A DNA stretch of 64,000 nt from Flammula alnicola (lineage: Eukaryota > Basidiomycota > Agaricomycetes > Agaricales > Strophariaceae), in NCBI GenBank assembly GCA_015499995.1, contig JADNRV010000069.1, positions 62,001 to 126,000 of the forward strand, given 5' to 3'. Position 1 is the stretch's first letter, and each line of letters starts with the position of its first letter. The position numbers and the translations under genes were made by a program. Under the pieces are notes generated by a model. It searched no databases. It was given only the letters and a program-made list of their open reading frames with translations, and was not told where the DNA came from. Below, piece by piece: positions 11,454 to 22,059 of this stretch.

Positions 11454-12271
11454 ATGTACTCCAAAGCTTTCTTTTATCTTGTGTTCACTGCCTATAGCAT
11501 CGTTTCAGGTATGGAATTTCTGGGAATGCCAATTCTTTTCACTCAACGTTCTCGCCTAGTCCACGCCAGAGTGTGCACAGACAAGAACGTTACTGAATCT
11601 ACGCCTCTTACTTTGCCATCCGGAGACGTGATCACGATGGAGAGATTCACCTGTTCTGATACAGCTCTCACCCGACGACAGCCCTCTAGTGCCACGGACA
11701 GACGTCATTCCCGGGCCTTCGATTTGAACAAGAGAGCGGCCTCTGAGTGTACCATGCCTAATTGCATGTGTGGTGTTCCATGTGAATGATATTGAGCATC
11801 TTCGCCTCGCCATCTCATAACTTCTTTTAGGCTTCTTCAAAGGATGCAGGCCTGTAACTCAAGCCATTCAAGCCACACATTGCACTCAGCTTGCAACGCA
11901 ACTGATGAACACCCGTGAGTTGGTATGTACTGCAGTGCTACGAGTTTTCTCATGTCTGCTTCAGAGGGCGCCTTCACTATTCCAGCAAACGAAGGCATTG
12001 GATTCATCTTGCAGAGTTGCGAATATACGGCTTTCGGTTCTGAGACCGAAGCGACCCAATATTGCTTTGATGACATGGTACGCTTTTTTACTGGCTTTAT
12101 TTCAGACATCCAACACGTTTGCAGGGTGTTGCTGCACTTGAACTCTTCGATGTTTGCGGCGCCACTCAGCAAGGTGACTGTGGAGGAAATTCTCAAGGAA
12201 CTGCTTTCTTCGTCGAGTACGTCTACCTCCCCTTCACATGTTCTTCTGAATCTGATTCGTATGTACTATGA
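11454..12271 (+). CDS. Small secreted cysteine-rich protein, divergent Y3-like (glycan-binding type)
   Basis: Exons 11454-11508, 11560-11781, 11831-11914, 11965-12077 and 12125-12271 join in one frame. Exon 1 encodes a signal peptide (MYSKAFFYLVFTAYSIVS). A propeptide-like stretch rich in RR/KR pairs ends DLNKRAASECTMPNC, which suggests Kex2-type processing before the Cys-rich domain with MCGVPC. This layout (signal-peptide exon, pro-region, CGxPC, then evenly spaced cysteines) is shared with the three genes at 43.7-48.2 kb, although sequence similarity is low. The C-terminus is uncertain: the frame can run through to 12271, or a last intron could start at GTACGT after 12217, at the place where the related genes have their final intron. 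Y3-like assignment is moderate; function is unknown. Confidence 0.6.
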
Positions 12272-14020
12272 ATTATGAATTAAGTCAAATTTCACTCTGA
12301 GACTCAAATTTAAAGTAAAGCCTCTGAAATTTCGTATCTCTCATCTACTTAGCTCCAGTATGATTTCTGAATTTTCTCGTTGCTCAAGTCGACCGCCGAC
12401 TAGATTTTTTTTAACCCTTGAGACATTTGGACGTGGAGAAAATATGCATAGAAAGCAATGTTTAAACCCATTTAAAGAAAATAATAAAGTGAACCGTGGC
12501 TAGTCTGAGTAGTACCTTATGAATTTCTCCACAGTGAAGGTGGTTCTGGTGCCTGTTCGAAGGACCCCCGAATATGCCTACTTCTCTGTGCAATCAGAAT
12601 TGGTTGAAGTTCAACCAAAGGATTCAACCTTACTTAGGTTGATTTTCCGCCCAATTTAAATCAAATTTCAGCATTCTTAGGTTGGTGATCATGCTATGGA
12701 CATTAGATTGAAAAACAACCAAAAAGGGTCAATTTCAACCTAAGGTAGAAACTGCCCTATTGTGCTGTCTTCAGCGTCTCCTGTAGGTTGGTCTATCAGC
12801 CAAACGAAGATGGCTAGTTCAACCAAACATAGGACTACTTTCATTCTACAGTTAGTTGAATAATGCCTTATTTTTCAGACCGCCGTTCACAATATTGAAT
12901 AAACAAATCATATATTATGATTCTCATTCGACATCACAGGGAAGAAGTAATTACTCATAAGCTGGAGAATACACATGACGACCAGATTCTCCAGCACATT
13001 GACCTGGTGCATAGGTACCTGGAAATAACAACGAGCTTGTCGGATACCAATCCGGACACATTTTGGAAAATTGGGGCATGTAGGCCACATTTCGGACAGG
13101 TCTTGAGTTCGAGGGCGAAAAGGTTAGATCCAAATGCCACCGACGTCCGGACAAGTTGAGGATAATGAACAAATTGGCTGTCAATTGACACTGAAAGCCG
13201 AAATTTCGCGTTTTGGGCGCCAAACTTTGTCGATGGTGATTTTTCGGCGCCTAGAGGCGTGGGAAACCTGCTTTTTGGCTCGGAGGCCGGTGCCAATGCG
13301 GACAGATTTGAAAAAGCGCACGAACAGAAAATCGGACAGTGGGGTATTTTGGTATCCGACCTTTATCAGTATATTTTAGGGTCCTCTGTTTGAGGACTGG
13401 TTTTTGGGTGCGACTTTCTCCAGTATCGCAAACAAAGAAAGAACAAAGAGAAAGAATAAAGCCATACCAAATACCACATCGTCCTCGCAAACTCCTCAAC
13501 TGGAATTGAAGGCAATGACGCTGAGCAGTCTCTTGAGAGTTCTTCTCTTCGCCACCACCACTCCCATTTCCACATCGTCTCCATCACTCTGCCAGAGCAC
13601 ATACGTATACTCAGTACTTAATAGCTGTGCAAATTTCGCCTCCAGTGTAGCCGCCTCCGCGAGGATGTTGATGGTTCAGCTTAAGCTTATGCTCGTTGCT
13701 CATGGTTTCTGGTGTCTATTCACTATTCCAAATTAGTACCTTGTGTCTCCATTCTGACAATCGAAACGTTGAATGGCATCGGAAACATGTTCATATATTG
13801 ATTGCGAAGTTCACCTTTTTGACAAGAAAATCTGACCACCACCGGCCATTCACACCATCCTTGTTCGAATGTCGCTACCTTCACTTGACATTATCATTAT
13901 GTCATGCATAAAGCAACAGGTCATTTATTTCGAGATTATGAATACACAAAAGAAAGAACGATAATCACATCTCCACAGTCGATTGAGAAAGGAAGCTCTA
14001 ACGAAGTACGCCTACAAGTC
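12272..14020. other. Intergenic, holding a candidate short inverted-repeat element
   Basis: About 1.75 kb without a supportable gene. 12599-12860 contains several scattered copies of GGTTGAA/TTCAACC in both orientations. 13039-13360 is a candidate MITE listed separately. Open frames on both strands here are short and conflict with each other. Confidence 0.4.
13039..13360. mobile_element. Candidate MITE with 12-bp terminal inverted repeats
   Basis: GTCGGATACCAA at 13039-13050 is exactly inverted as TTGGTATCCGAC at 13349-13360. Both ends are flanked by CTT (13036-13038 and 13361-13363), a possible 3-bp target duplication. Related CGGACA/TGTCCG motifs recur inside. There is no coding capacity. 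The short repeats and the 3-bp duplication could be coincidence. Confidence 0.4.
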
Positions 14021-17000
14021 TCAAGGGATAAAGAAGTGGAAGGACCCCCAATCCACTTCGCCATACAGATTCGCCAAGTTAACCCGTTCATCGAAGTCGT
14101 CAGCTTGGCTCTCCTTGCCATGTCTGAGAGAGAAAGGTCACAAGGACGCGTCAGTATAAGAATAACACAAATGCGCCACTGTTCAGAGAAGCGAAAAGAT
14201 GAACATACGAAACTCACTTGTACTTAACATGATACGCCGCCATTTCGTTACGCACAGCCCGCACGTCCAATGTGAGTTGATAACAGTACCGACAGTACCG
14301 GCCCAGCGGGATATCTGAGGAACGCCGTCTCGGATTTACAGACTCGCTAGAGTTGTCAGAGTCCGAGTCGGATTCAGGCTCGTGGTAGTCTTTTTCTGTG
14401 GCAACCTCCACCAACTCTGCAAGGCGCTCGCGAGAGTGACCGTTCACGAGGAACTCGTCGATAAGATGGTCTCTAACGAATCACAGGAACACATTTATGT
14501 GAGTAAAGAACTTGATGCTGTTCGTGCATAAACAACGGCACTCACGACTCCATAGCCACGTCCTTCCGTATGTTCGAATACCCCAATTGTTGATGGTATA
14601 CATGTTCGACCTAACAAAATAGAGGTTTAAAGAAGACAGAAACATGAGCGTCGTATCCCCAACTAGAAAGAGGTCCAAGTCAGACATTATACTCACAAGG
14701 TCATCGAAAGAAAGCATCCCCTCGTAATGATAATGCCCACACCGACATACCAGCTTCCCGAGGGAATGGACCTCGTCTCGCGTACAATCTTCCGGCAAAC
14801 CCAGCGCCGCGAGGACATCGCGCGCGGCATTCAATAAGTCGATGCTCGTCTCCGGCTTGATCTGCTCCCAACCTTTCGACGGGCATGATCGGACGATAAC
14901 GTGCTCCACCACGTCCGGATACGAGATAACAGTGTGCTCACCCCACCGCCCGATTGCGCACTCGCGGCAGTTGCACAGAAACACGTTGGCTGCTTTATCT
15001 AGGACGGGTGTCGCTGTCGTTGCATGGGTTTCCTTGGATTTGCCCTTGCCTTTCGCGTTGGATTTGACTTTCCGTTGTTTCGACACTCTCCCTTGCTCCT
15101 TGTCCTCTTCCTTCTTCGTTTCTAAAATTTCCTGCGTGGGATCACAGGACGTTATCATCATCCTCAAGTCTTCCTCCACCATCTCCATAAAGTTGTCCGT
15201 GCACTCAACGATGGTGTGCATCAGCGCCTCCATATCCTCTTCCTTGCATTCAACATGTTTATCCCTAAAGAAAAGCAATACGAAAGGAAGCATGAACACA
15301 TCGCCCCACCCAGGCAGACGTCTCCTTTGCTCGAGTGGCTGTTCCGAGCGGAACTCGAGGTATTTCAATCCCGTGCGCTCAATGAGGTCCTCGACCAGCC
15401 GGATGCGCTTACAGCGGTTATAAATCGCCGTGAGCTTGGGCCGGATCATGTTCCATCCTGGAGCATACGTGAGGGAGATTTCTTGTCTACAGAATAAAAT
15501 GCAAACGAACCTCGAGTGGTAAACTCCTTGGGTTGATGCATGTACTCGTCCCACTGGTCAAAGTCCTCCTCGTCGCACCATTTCGGGAAATACTTTTCCT
15601 CCCACCCGAGAGCGCGCATTTCTTGCTGTATTCGCTCGAAACGACGGATGGCCGTCTGTTCGTCTACTTCCTCCTGTGCGCATAGGAGATTCTCTGTGTA
15701 GTCTTTCATCAGGTTCCCTTCCTATTTTATCCCACAAAATTTAGTAAAAAAGTTAAATTAAAAGTGACGCGCCCACGTTCATCATTCGCGATGCGATAAC
15801 CCGCTGGTCCGCGATAAATGTATTATATTCATCAGGAGTTGTGTCTTTTTGCTCTGTACGTGCGACGAGCTCTGTTATGACCAGATCTGCTTCGGGCCTG
15901 AAGTACGACGTGCGAAGATCATTATTCACGGTGGAGTAGTCTGTTTCGTCTACGGGATATTCAGTGACAAAAAGGGTTGGACAATGGAAAGTAAAATACC
16001 CACCGCAGAGAAAGTAGTGAGGAGCAGAGAATGGAATCAGCGTGACGGCCGTGGACGCAATGTCACCATATCTGATGCGAAGTCTGTATCCTGGTATGAT
16101 GCTGGCACCCAGATTCAGAAAATTGTCAGGGAAATCGGGGATGAAACGAACTTGGCTTTGGCGCATGTTGCGCAGAATCTCATGCGAATTTTAAAGTCGA
16201 CGTCGATTGCTCCTCGGGTACTTCCACAGGCCTGATATCAAATCAGAGACTATCACGATGAGATGAATCGGAGACAGACCATGCAAAACTTCTCGAATAT
16301 CAGGCTCGCGTACTGAGGTTCAGATAAGTCTCTTGGGCACGATGGGAGGTCCGGAACATCATTCAGGACACGTCTCCAGATGGCGAGTGAAGAACGAGAC
16401 ATGAAAAGTGCTCGGAACTCTTTTGAAAGGCGCGCGAGGGTGAGCAAGTCCAAAGGTTCGAGATACGAAACGGTCTGTGTGGCGTTCTTAGGTGGCACTG
16501 TGGCATAAAATTTGAAGACTTACTTCGTAGATGATATCCAACGGTAGATCCACGAAATTCTTCAGCGTGCCTGTAACCTTTCTCCCTGCCGACTTTTTCT
16601 TCCCTTTTGCTTTGACAGGTTTCGGGTTGGCCGGGGGCACGATAATTGACAATCGCTCTGCATATTAATCAGTTTGCATCTAGTCGGTACTTGAAATACT
16701 CACTCGCGATGAAAGGTGTTGGCTGGACAGGCTCTTACCCAGCCGTCGTTGCGGGGTTTTCAAAAAAAAAAAGAGATACATCAGAGAGTGTACTTAGACG
16801 ATTTCACCTGCGAAAATTAAGGTTTATATGACAAATAGGATCATTGATGCAATCATTTTATTTTAATCAGCGCAACTTTCTTTTTTTGAACCCCTCCACG
16901 ACGGCTGGCATTTTACAAAGGTAAACAATCAGCCACCGCGGTTTGAACTTCCTTTCTTGGAACTTGGAAATTAGCGCGGCGATTTTGGGTGTGTTGAGTC

Positions 17001-17653
17001 TCGATGTCGATGCATCCTGTCATTTCTCGTCTTAAGATATTGAAATTGCATCTACTGTGCAGCTATCAGTGTACTATCTTAGTTAGTACTTAATTGAATT
17101 ATTTCCCTCCATGCAATCTCAGTTGTTGTGTATAGGCAATGCATAAGGGTGCAACACAGCATGCAAGGGTTTGCGGCCTCAATTTTCCCCTCGCATTTTG
17201 AAGAGCCTCATTGTCGACTTTACTGAAACTAAAGAATCCAAAGCGTGCATAAAATTATCCGTAACCGATTTGCAACAGTTAACGCGTTGAGAGGATGGTT
17301 GGAGGATGGCCTCAAACGACGCAAAGATGTTGTGCCGGGTTAGGTTACCTGAAATAGGAATTTGATCCACAATCACCGCGGTGGCTGATTGTTTACCTTT
17401 GTAAAATGCCAGCCGTCGTGGAGGGGTTCAAAAAAAGAGAGTTGCGCTGATTAAAATAAAATGATTGCATCAATGATCCTATTTGTCATATAAACCTTAA
17501 TTTTCGCAGTGAAATCGTCTCAGTACACTCTCTGATGTATCTCTTTTTTTTTGAAAACCCCGCAACGACGGCTGGGTAAGAGCCTGTTGGCTGGAGCGTA
17601 TTGTCTGCATCATTGCTTGCGGCAGACGGCGTTGTCGAGGATGAGTCTGCCAT
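14021..17653 (-). CDS. F-box protein gene interrupted in exon 1 by an inverted-repeat element
   Basis: The F-box gene starts at 17651-17653. Its first exon (MADSSSTTPSAAS...) is cut at 17586/16728 by an 859-bp element and resumes to 16704. Then follow exons 16524-16657 (basic linker, then VDLPLDIIYE), 16280-16474 (TVSYLEPLDLLTLARLSKEF, SEPQYASLIF), 16152-16231 (ACGSTRG, CATCAKA zinc-like cysteines), 16004-16101, 15777-15949, 15511-15721, about 14697-15480, 14546-14610, 14218-14472 and 14021-14123, ending FIP. F-box proteins act as substrate receptors of SCF ubiquitin ligases; the rest of the protein has no domain I can name. A basic KGKGKSK tract lies near 15050. The join near 15481-15510 is unclear, because the apparent intron is only about 29 bp. 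Apart from the insertion the frame is well preserved, so loss of function would be recent. Confidence 0.75.
16719..16727. repeat. 9-bp target-site duplication, left copy
   Basis: TTGGCTGGA, identical to 17587-17595 on the other side of the element. Removing the element and one copy restores the F-box reading frame. Confidence 0.85.
16728..17586. mobile_element. 859-bp non-autonomous element with ~215-bp terminal inverted repeats (Mutator-like MITE)
   Basis: The left end begins CAGGCTCTTACCC and the right end is GGGTAAGAGCCTG. The inverted repeats run 16728-16942 and 17375-17586 and differ at only a handful of positions. A 9-bp direct repeat TTGGCTGGA flanks it at 16719-16727 and 17587-17595. 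Long inverted repeats with a 9-bp target duplication are the usual signature of Mutator-superfamily elements. The roughly 430-bp centre has no substantial open frame, so it must depend on a transposase elsewhere. It sits inside the first coding exon of the F-box gene. Confidence 0.85.
17587..17595. repeat. 9-bp target-site duplication, right copy
   Basis: TTGGCTGGA, identical to 16719-16727. It is part of the first coding exon of the F-box gene (minus strand). Confidence 0.85.
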
Positions 17654-18344
17654 GCTTAACGAGAGGATAGCCGACGTTGTTGATGATGAGAACGGGTTGG
17701 CTGATGTCTACTTGTATTTGTTTGTGGCAGAGTTATAGTCACATGATCAATCCGCGTGACAGAAAGCAATGGGCGCTTAATGGTTTCCATGACGTTATTG
17801 TGTCTACTCTTTTCCTGTACTTCCCTGATAATTACCGCCAAAAAAAAAAAAAAAAATTTCAGTAAGGGACATAATATTTCGTGAGGCTGGCAGACAGAAT
17901 ATGACAGATTGTGACTCTGTTTGACGGATATCATATCCGAGAGATTGCAAAAAGAGATTGGCATACTTATTTAGGGAATCGGGGGCCGAGGCTGGCCGTC
18001 GATTCCTTCACACCCTTCACACCTGCTTTTGAACCTCCGAGCTTTTCTAGCAGCGAAAAAGGATTAAAATTCTTCTATCTTACTGGATTCTGAATGTTAG
18101 GGACCTTCTATTCTCTCCACAGGGAAAATACCGTGTCCTGGTCCTGCCTGGAGGATACGCTGAGGGGGTACATAACGGTACACAGCAGTTCCACATGACC
18201 CCGCCGGAAGCAACATAGTTCTCCATTTCTTCTCACCCGTGTGTGATACTACCCTGCCGATGCCGATGACCCGAAAAAGTATTTGTCTCGCTGTCAGGGA
18301 CCTTTGCGATGCTTTGGAACGGGCCGAGGTTCCTTACCCTATCC
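17654..18344. other. Intergenic upstream of the F-box gene
   Basis: Holds the presumed promoter of the minus-strand F-box gene, a poly-A run at about 17841-17856 and no convincing coding sequence. It ends at the 8-bp target duplication of the large fold-back element. Confidence 0.4.
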
Positions 18345-18352
18345 CATCCCCG
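18345..18352. repeat. 8-bp target-site duplication, left copy
   Basis: CATCCCCG, matching 20863-20870 directly outside the inverted arms. Confidence 0.8.
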
Positions 18353-20862
18353 CACCTGTAGTTACCATCAGACCCCTCTAATTAGAGGAGGAGCCTTGGT
18401 GAGTTACCACCTCTAAGTAGAGGTCTTATATCGCTATAGCGCTTGTTCCTCTAAATGCTTCATTAGCTAGGGGAGCTTTGGTGTATTTTCCCCTCTCCTC
18501 ACTGGTAACTGGGTGACGCTGCCGGCGCTCGGCAATACCTGCCCATCAACCGTGCCTTCGGCGGCATCACGTGTGCCCATCACTGTCCCGCCAAATGCGG
18601 ACGCGGCTCCCACCCGTCGTCGGTGCGCGTGCGCGTGCGCGCTCGCTGTCCGCAAGGATGAGCATCGTTATTCCACTGTTTCCCCTTCGTTTCCCTTGAT
18701 TTATCTTTACTAGAGCAATATAATGAAGCTATATAGCAGTAATATAGAGTCAATAACATGTAGATGGTCTCTGTAATAGCACAAATGCATGTATAGATAT
18801 ATATGATGATGACCACCACCACTATCCACTCATAGGGTGACTCCCAGACACCCGGAGAGGTCAGGATATTTATTATTATAGTGTCTGAGCAAGGGGGAGA
18901 TAGCTATGAGGTAGAGATATGACCAGAACATATATATTCAAGGGCTGTAATATACATCACATTCCTATGATCATTGACATATTCCAGAGGCTCCTATACC
19001 TCTATTTGAAACATGAGACTAATGTAGCCTACATGTGAGACATATATGAGTATCTAACATCGCTATTTTTGGGGTATGAGGAGTACTACTGCCTGATACC
19101 CTCCCAAAGCATATATTTTACTGTAGAGGTACCAGGTCAATATAAGCAAATATTATTAGATAAAACAGCAGTGGTAGATGCATAGAATATATCTATGCAT
19201 TCATATTATGGGCGCCTTAAAGGGAGGATGAGATATGAAGGGGGGGAGGAGGAGGTGTATATACTATCAGTCATCACACCATATCTCTATCATTTCTGAT
19301 GATATATGGTATCTGAGAGGTGTTACATGTACTAGGGCATACCCTAAGCTCGTCTCATATGTACCAGATACTTTATAGATGCTTTGGTGAAATGATATAA
19401 AGATAAGGAGGAGGGGTGTCCAAAAAGTGCGAAATCTGTCTCCTGTGACATAAGTTTTCCAGTTAAAAATATTCTGAAGAGGTAGGTATATAGCTATGAG
19501 TAACCTCTATCGATTGCAACAGAATTTACAGAAATTGAGCAAGTATGTGTCTCAGGAGATAGGGAAAGGCCACATAGGGAGGTACATGCAAAGTGACCGG
19601 TTTTGATCATAGTTTGGCTATGTATCTCTGTTCACTGTATTTCGACCTTTAAATTGATCTCTTGTGCTACAGCCACTCGATTTCTCTAAATTCTGTTGCA
19701 ATCGATAGAGGTTACTCATAGCTATATACCTACCTCTTCAGAATATTTTTAACTGGAAAACTTATGTCACAGGAGACAGATTTCGCACTTTTTGGACACC
19801 CCTACTCCCTACCTTAATATCATTTCACCCAAGCATCTATAAAACATCTTGTACATATGAAACGAGCTTAGGGTATGTCCTAGTACATGTAACACCTTTC
19901 AGATACCATATATCATCAGAAATGATAGAGATATGGTGTGATGACTGATAGTGTATACACCTCCTCCTCCTCCCCTTCATATCTCATCCTCCCTTTAAGG
20001 CGCTCATAATATAATTGCATAGAGATATTCTATGCATCTACCACTACTGGTTTATCCAAAAATATTCCCTTATATTGCCCTGGTACCCCTACAGTAAAAT
20101 ATATACTTTGGGAAGGTATCAGGCAGTAGTACTCCTCATACCCCAAAAATAACGATGTTAGATACTCATATATGTCTCATATATATGCTATATCATGTTC
20201 ATACTTCAAATAGAGGTATAGGAGGCTCTGGAATGTGTCAATGATTATAGGAATGTGATATATATTACACCCCTTGAATATATATGTTCTGGTCATCTCC
20301 CTACCTTATAGCTATGTCCCCCTTACTCAGACACCATTATAATAAATATCCTGACCTCCCCAGGTGTCTTGGAGTCACCCTATGAGTGGATAGTGGTGGT
20401 GGTCATCATCATATATATCTATACATGCATTTGTGCTATTACAGAGACCATCTACATGTTATTGACTCTATATTACTGCTATATAGCTTCATTATATTGC
20501 TCTAGTAAAGATAAATCAAGGGAAACGAAGGGGAAACAGTGGAATAACGATGCTCATCCTTGCGGACAGCGAGCGCGCACGCGCACGCGCACCGACGACG
20601 GGTGGGAGCCGCGTCCGCATTTGGCGGGACAGTGATGGGCACACGTGATGCCGCCGAAGGCACGGTTGATGGGCAGGTATTGCCGAGCGCCGGCAGCGTC
20701 ACCCAGTTACCAGTGAGGAGAGGGGAAAATACACCAAAGCTCCCCTAGCTAATGAAGCATTTAGAGGAACAAGCGCTATAGCGATATAAGACCTCTACTT
20801 AGAGGTGGTAACTCACCAAGGCTCCTCCTCTAATTAGAGGGGTCTGATGGTAACTACAGGTG
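18353..20862. mobile_element. 2.5-kb fold-back element, two ~1.19-kb inverted arms, 8-bp target duplication
   Basis: The element starts CACCTGTAGTTACC and ends with the exact inverse. CATCCCCG flanks it at 18345-18352 and 20863-20870. Arms extend from 18353 to about 19545 and from about 19672 to 20862, around a spacer of roughly 125 bp. The outer ~490 bp of each arm look identical; the middle of the arms has many substitutions; the inner segment (from 19413 and up to 19802) is again nearly identical. No transposase-sized open frame exists. An 8-bp duplication fits hAT- or P-type elements, but the superfamily cannot be set from the ends alone. The outer arms carry CCTCTAATTAGAGG-type small palindromes and an alternating GCGCAC tract. 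Confidence 0.85.
19413..19802. repeat. Inner inverted repeat nested in the fold-back element
   Basis: GGGGTGTCCAAAAAGTGCG begins at 19413 and its inverse ends at 19802. About 120 bp of each inner arm is almost identical, whereas the flanking parts of the large arms have diverged. It may be a younger element inside the larger one, or a conserved core. Confidence 0.6.
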
Positions 20863-20870
20863 CATCCCCG
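20863..20870. repeat. 8-bp target-site duplication, right copy
   Basis: CATCCCCG, matching 18345-18352. It lies about 110 bp upstream of the next gene's start. Confidence 0.8.
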
Positions 20871-20982
20871 AGTCAAGGCGCGGTGTCTCCTCTATTAAAA
20901 AAATTATGACAGACGCTTCAGCTGCCTTACATGTCCTACATGAAAAGCGTCGCCCACAAGTTACGTACTTAATTGCGAAGTA

Positions 20983-22059
20983 ATGAAGGAAAACCGCGAA
21001 TTCGTCGTTCTTCTTTCACCTAGTTGCCACTCGACAAAAATGCCCACCCAACCCTCCAACATGAAGATCGAGCTCTGGTACGGTATACAAGATGGAGGTG
21101 GATCAGGTCTCTATGGCCAGAATCCATTCCCGGGCAACCCCCATCCGACACGGAATGGTCGCTCGGCTACCATTATATTAGGCGCCCGGATGACCGCCGC
21201 TGATGAGCACGCCCTCATCGCGGACTTGGAAAACAAGGTCACCATTATACCGGACATAGAAGTGGTATCAGTAATCGCCCACTACAAGGCATGGACAAAG
21301 AAACGAAGTAAAGTGCTCGAACATCGGCTTCCTAGCTCAGTCAAAGAATACAACAAGAGAGTGATCGACCCTGGCCACAACCGCGAAGCCCTCACAACCA
21401 AGTTCTTCAATTATGTCATTCCAATCTTTGTATCGTACATTGCACTTGCAATCGACGAGATCGATGAAGACACCGCCCAAGCCACCTCAAAGCTACCGTC
21501 TCTCCAACATCTAATCGTCCGTCCCCCGAATCATCCGGCGTCTTTCCAACAGAATGCACCTATCTTCTTAGATGCTCTTTTACGCATGTTAGCTTGCTTT
21601 TGCACCTTGCGAACTGTCTCCATCTATATCAGCTACCTTCAGGAAACTGAATATATTCTACTCGCCCTCCAGAACCACCCCGCACTGACAAAACTTGAAC
21701 TCGTAGCTACCCCCTTCCTCAATCTTATCGGTCTTCCTGGGTCTCGCAAGATACAATTCCAAAACACCATAATTCGCGGATTGGAAAACTTGGGGCAAAT
21801 TCAAGAGCTTTCGATTCCTGTCAATCTCATGAATCCTCTTCTCGTCGAGATGCTCGGACGAATGGCTGGCCTACGCGTCCTGCGGGTCAGGTCGACGTCT
21901 ATGGACTCCATGAGCGGCAGCATCTTTCTTAGCAACCTCGCATTTGATGCATCCGGAAGGTCCGCTTTCCGTACATTGGAGGTGTTGGATGTGGGCGCCG
22001 CGGGTACTATGGCCTTTCACTCACTCGCGAACCGATTCCCGAATACCACGATCTTGTAG
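20983..22059 (+). CDS. LRR-like / F-box-associated family protein, 358 aa
   Basis: A single open exon. The C-terminal 200 residues have an irregular leucine-rich pattern: LPSLQHLIV, LLALQNHPALTKLELVA, LENLGQIQELSIPVNLM, LVEMLGRMAGLRVLRV, FRTLEVLDVG, FPNTTIL. The same order of motifs occurs in the gene at 53.0-54.1 kb, so the two are distant paralogues. Such proteins in mushrooms often carry an N-terminal F-box, but none is visible here. The start used is the first in-frame ATG; a second one at 21040 gives MPTQPSNMKIELWYG. The promoter is within 120 bp of the fold-back element, so its 5' region may have been displaced or replaced by that insertion. Function unknown. Confidence 0.65.
   Translation: MKENREFVVLLSPSCHSTKMPTQPSNMKIELWYGIQDGGGSGLYGQNPFPGNPHPTRNGRSATIILGARMTAADEHALIADLENKVTIIPDIEVVSVIAHYKAWTKKRSKVLEHRLPSSVKEYNKRVIDPGHNREALTTKFFNYVIPIFVSYIALAIDEIDEDTAQATSKLPSLQHLIVRPPNHPASFQQNAPIFLDALLRMLACFCTLRTVSIYISYLQETEYILLALQNHPALTKLELVATPFLNLIGLPGSRKIQFQNTIIRGLENLGQIQELSIPVNLMNPLLVEMLGRMAGLRVLRVRSTSMDSMSGSIFLSNLAFDASGRSAFRTLEVLDVGAAGTMAFHSLANRFPNTTIL

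Noticed and set aside
12599..12860. Scattered GGTTGAA/TTCAACC motifs suggesting a repeat array
   Set aside because: Spacing and flanks are irregular; no terminal inverted repeats or target duplication were found.
18467..20748. Mirror-image open frames of 60-80 codons in the two arms of the fold-back element
   Set aside because: They are identical only because the arms are; low complexity (Arg/Ala/His repeats from a GCGCAC tract), no domain.
18353..20862. Assembly artefact as explanation of the large palindrome
   Set aside because: The arms differ by many substitutions in the middle and the element is bounded by an 8-bp direct repeat, neither of which an assembly fold-back would create. Long-read support would still be desirable.
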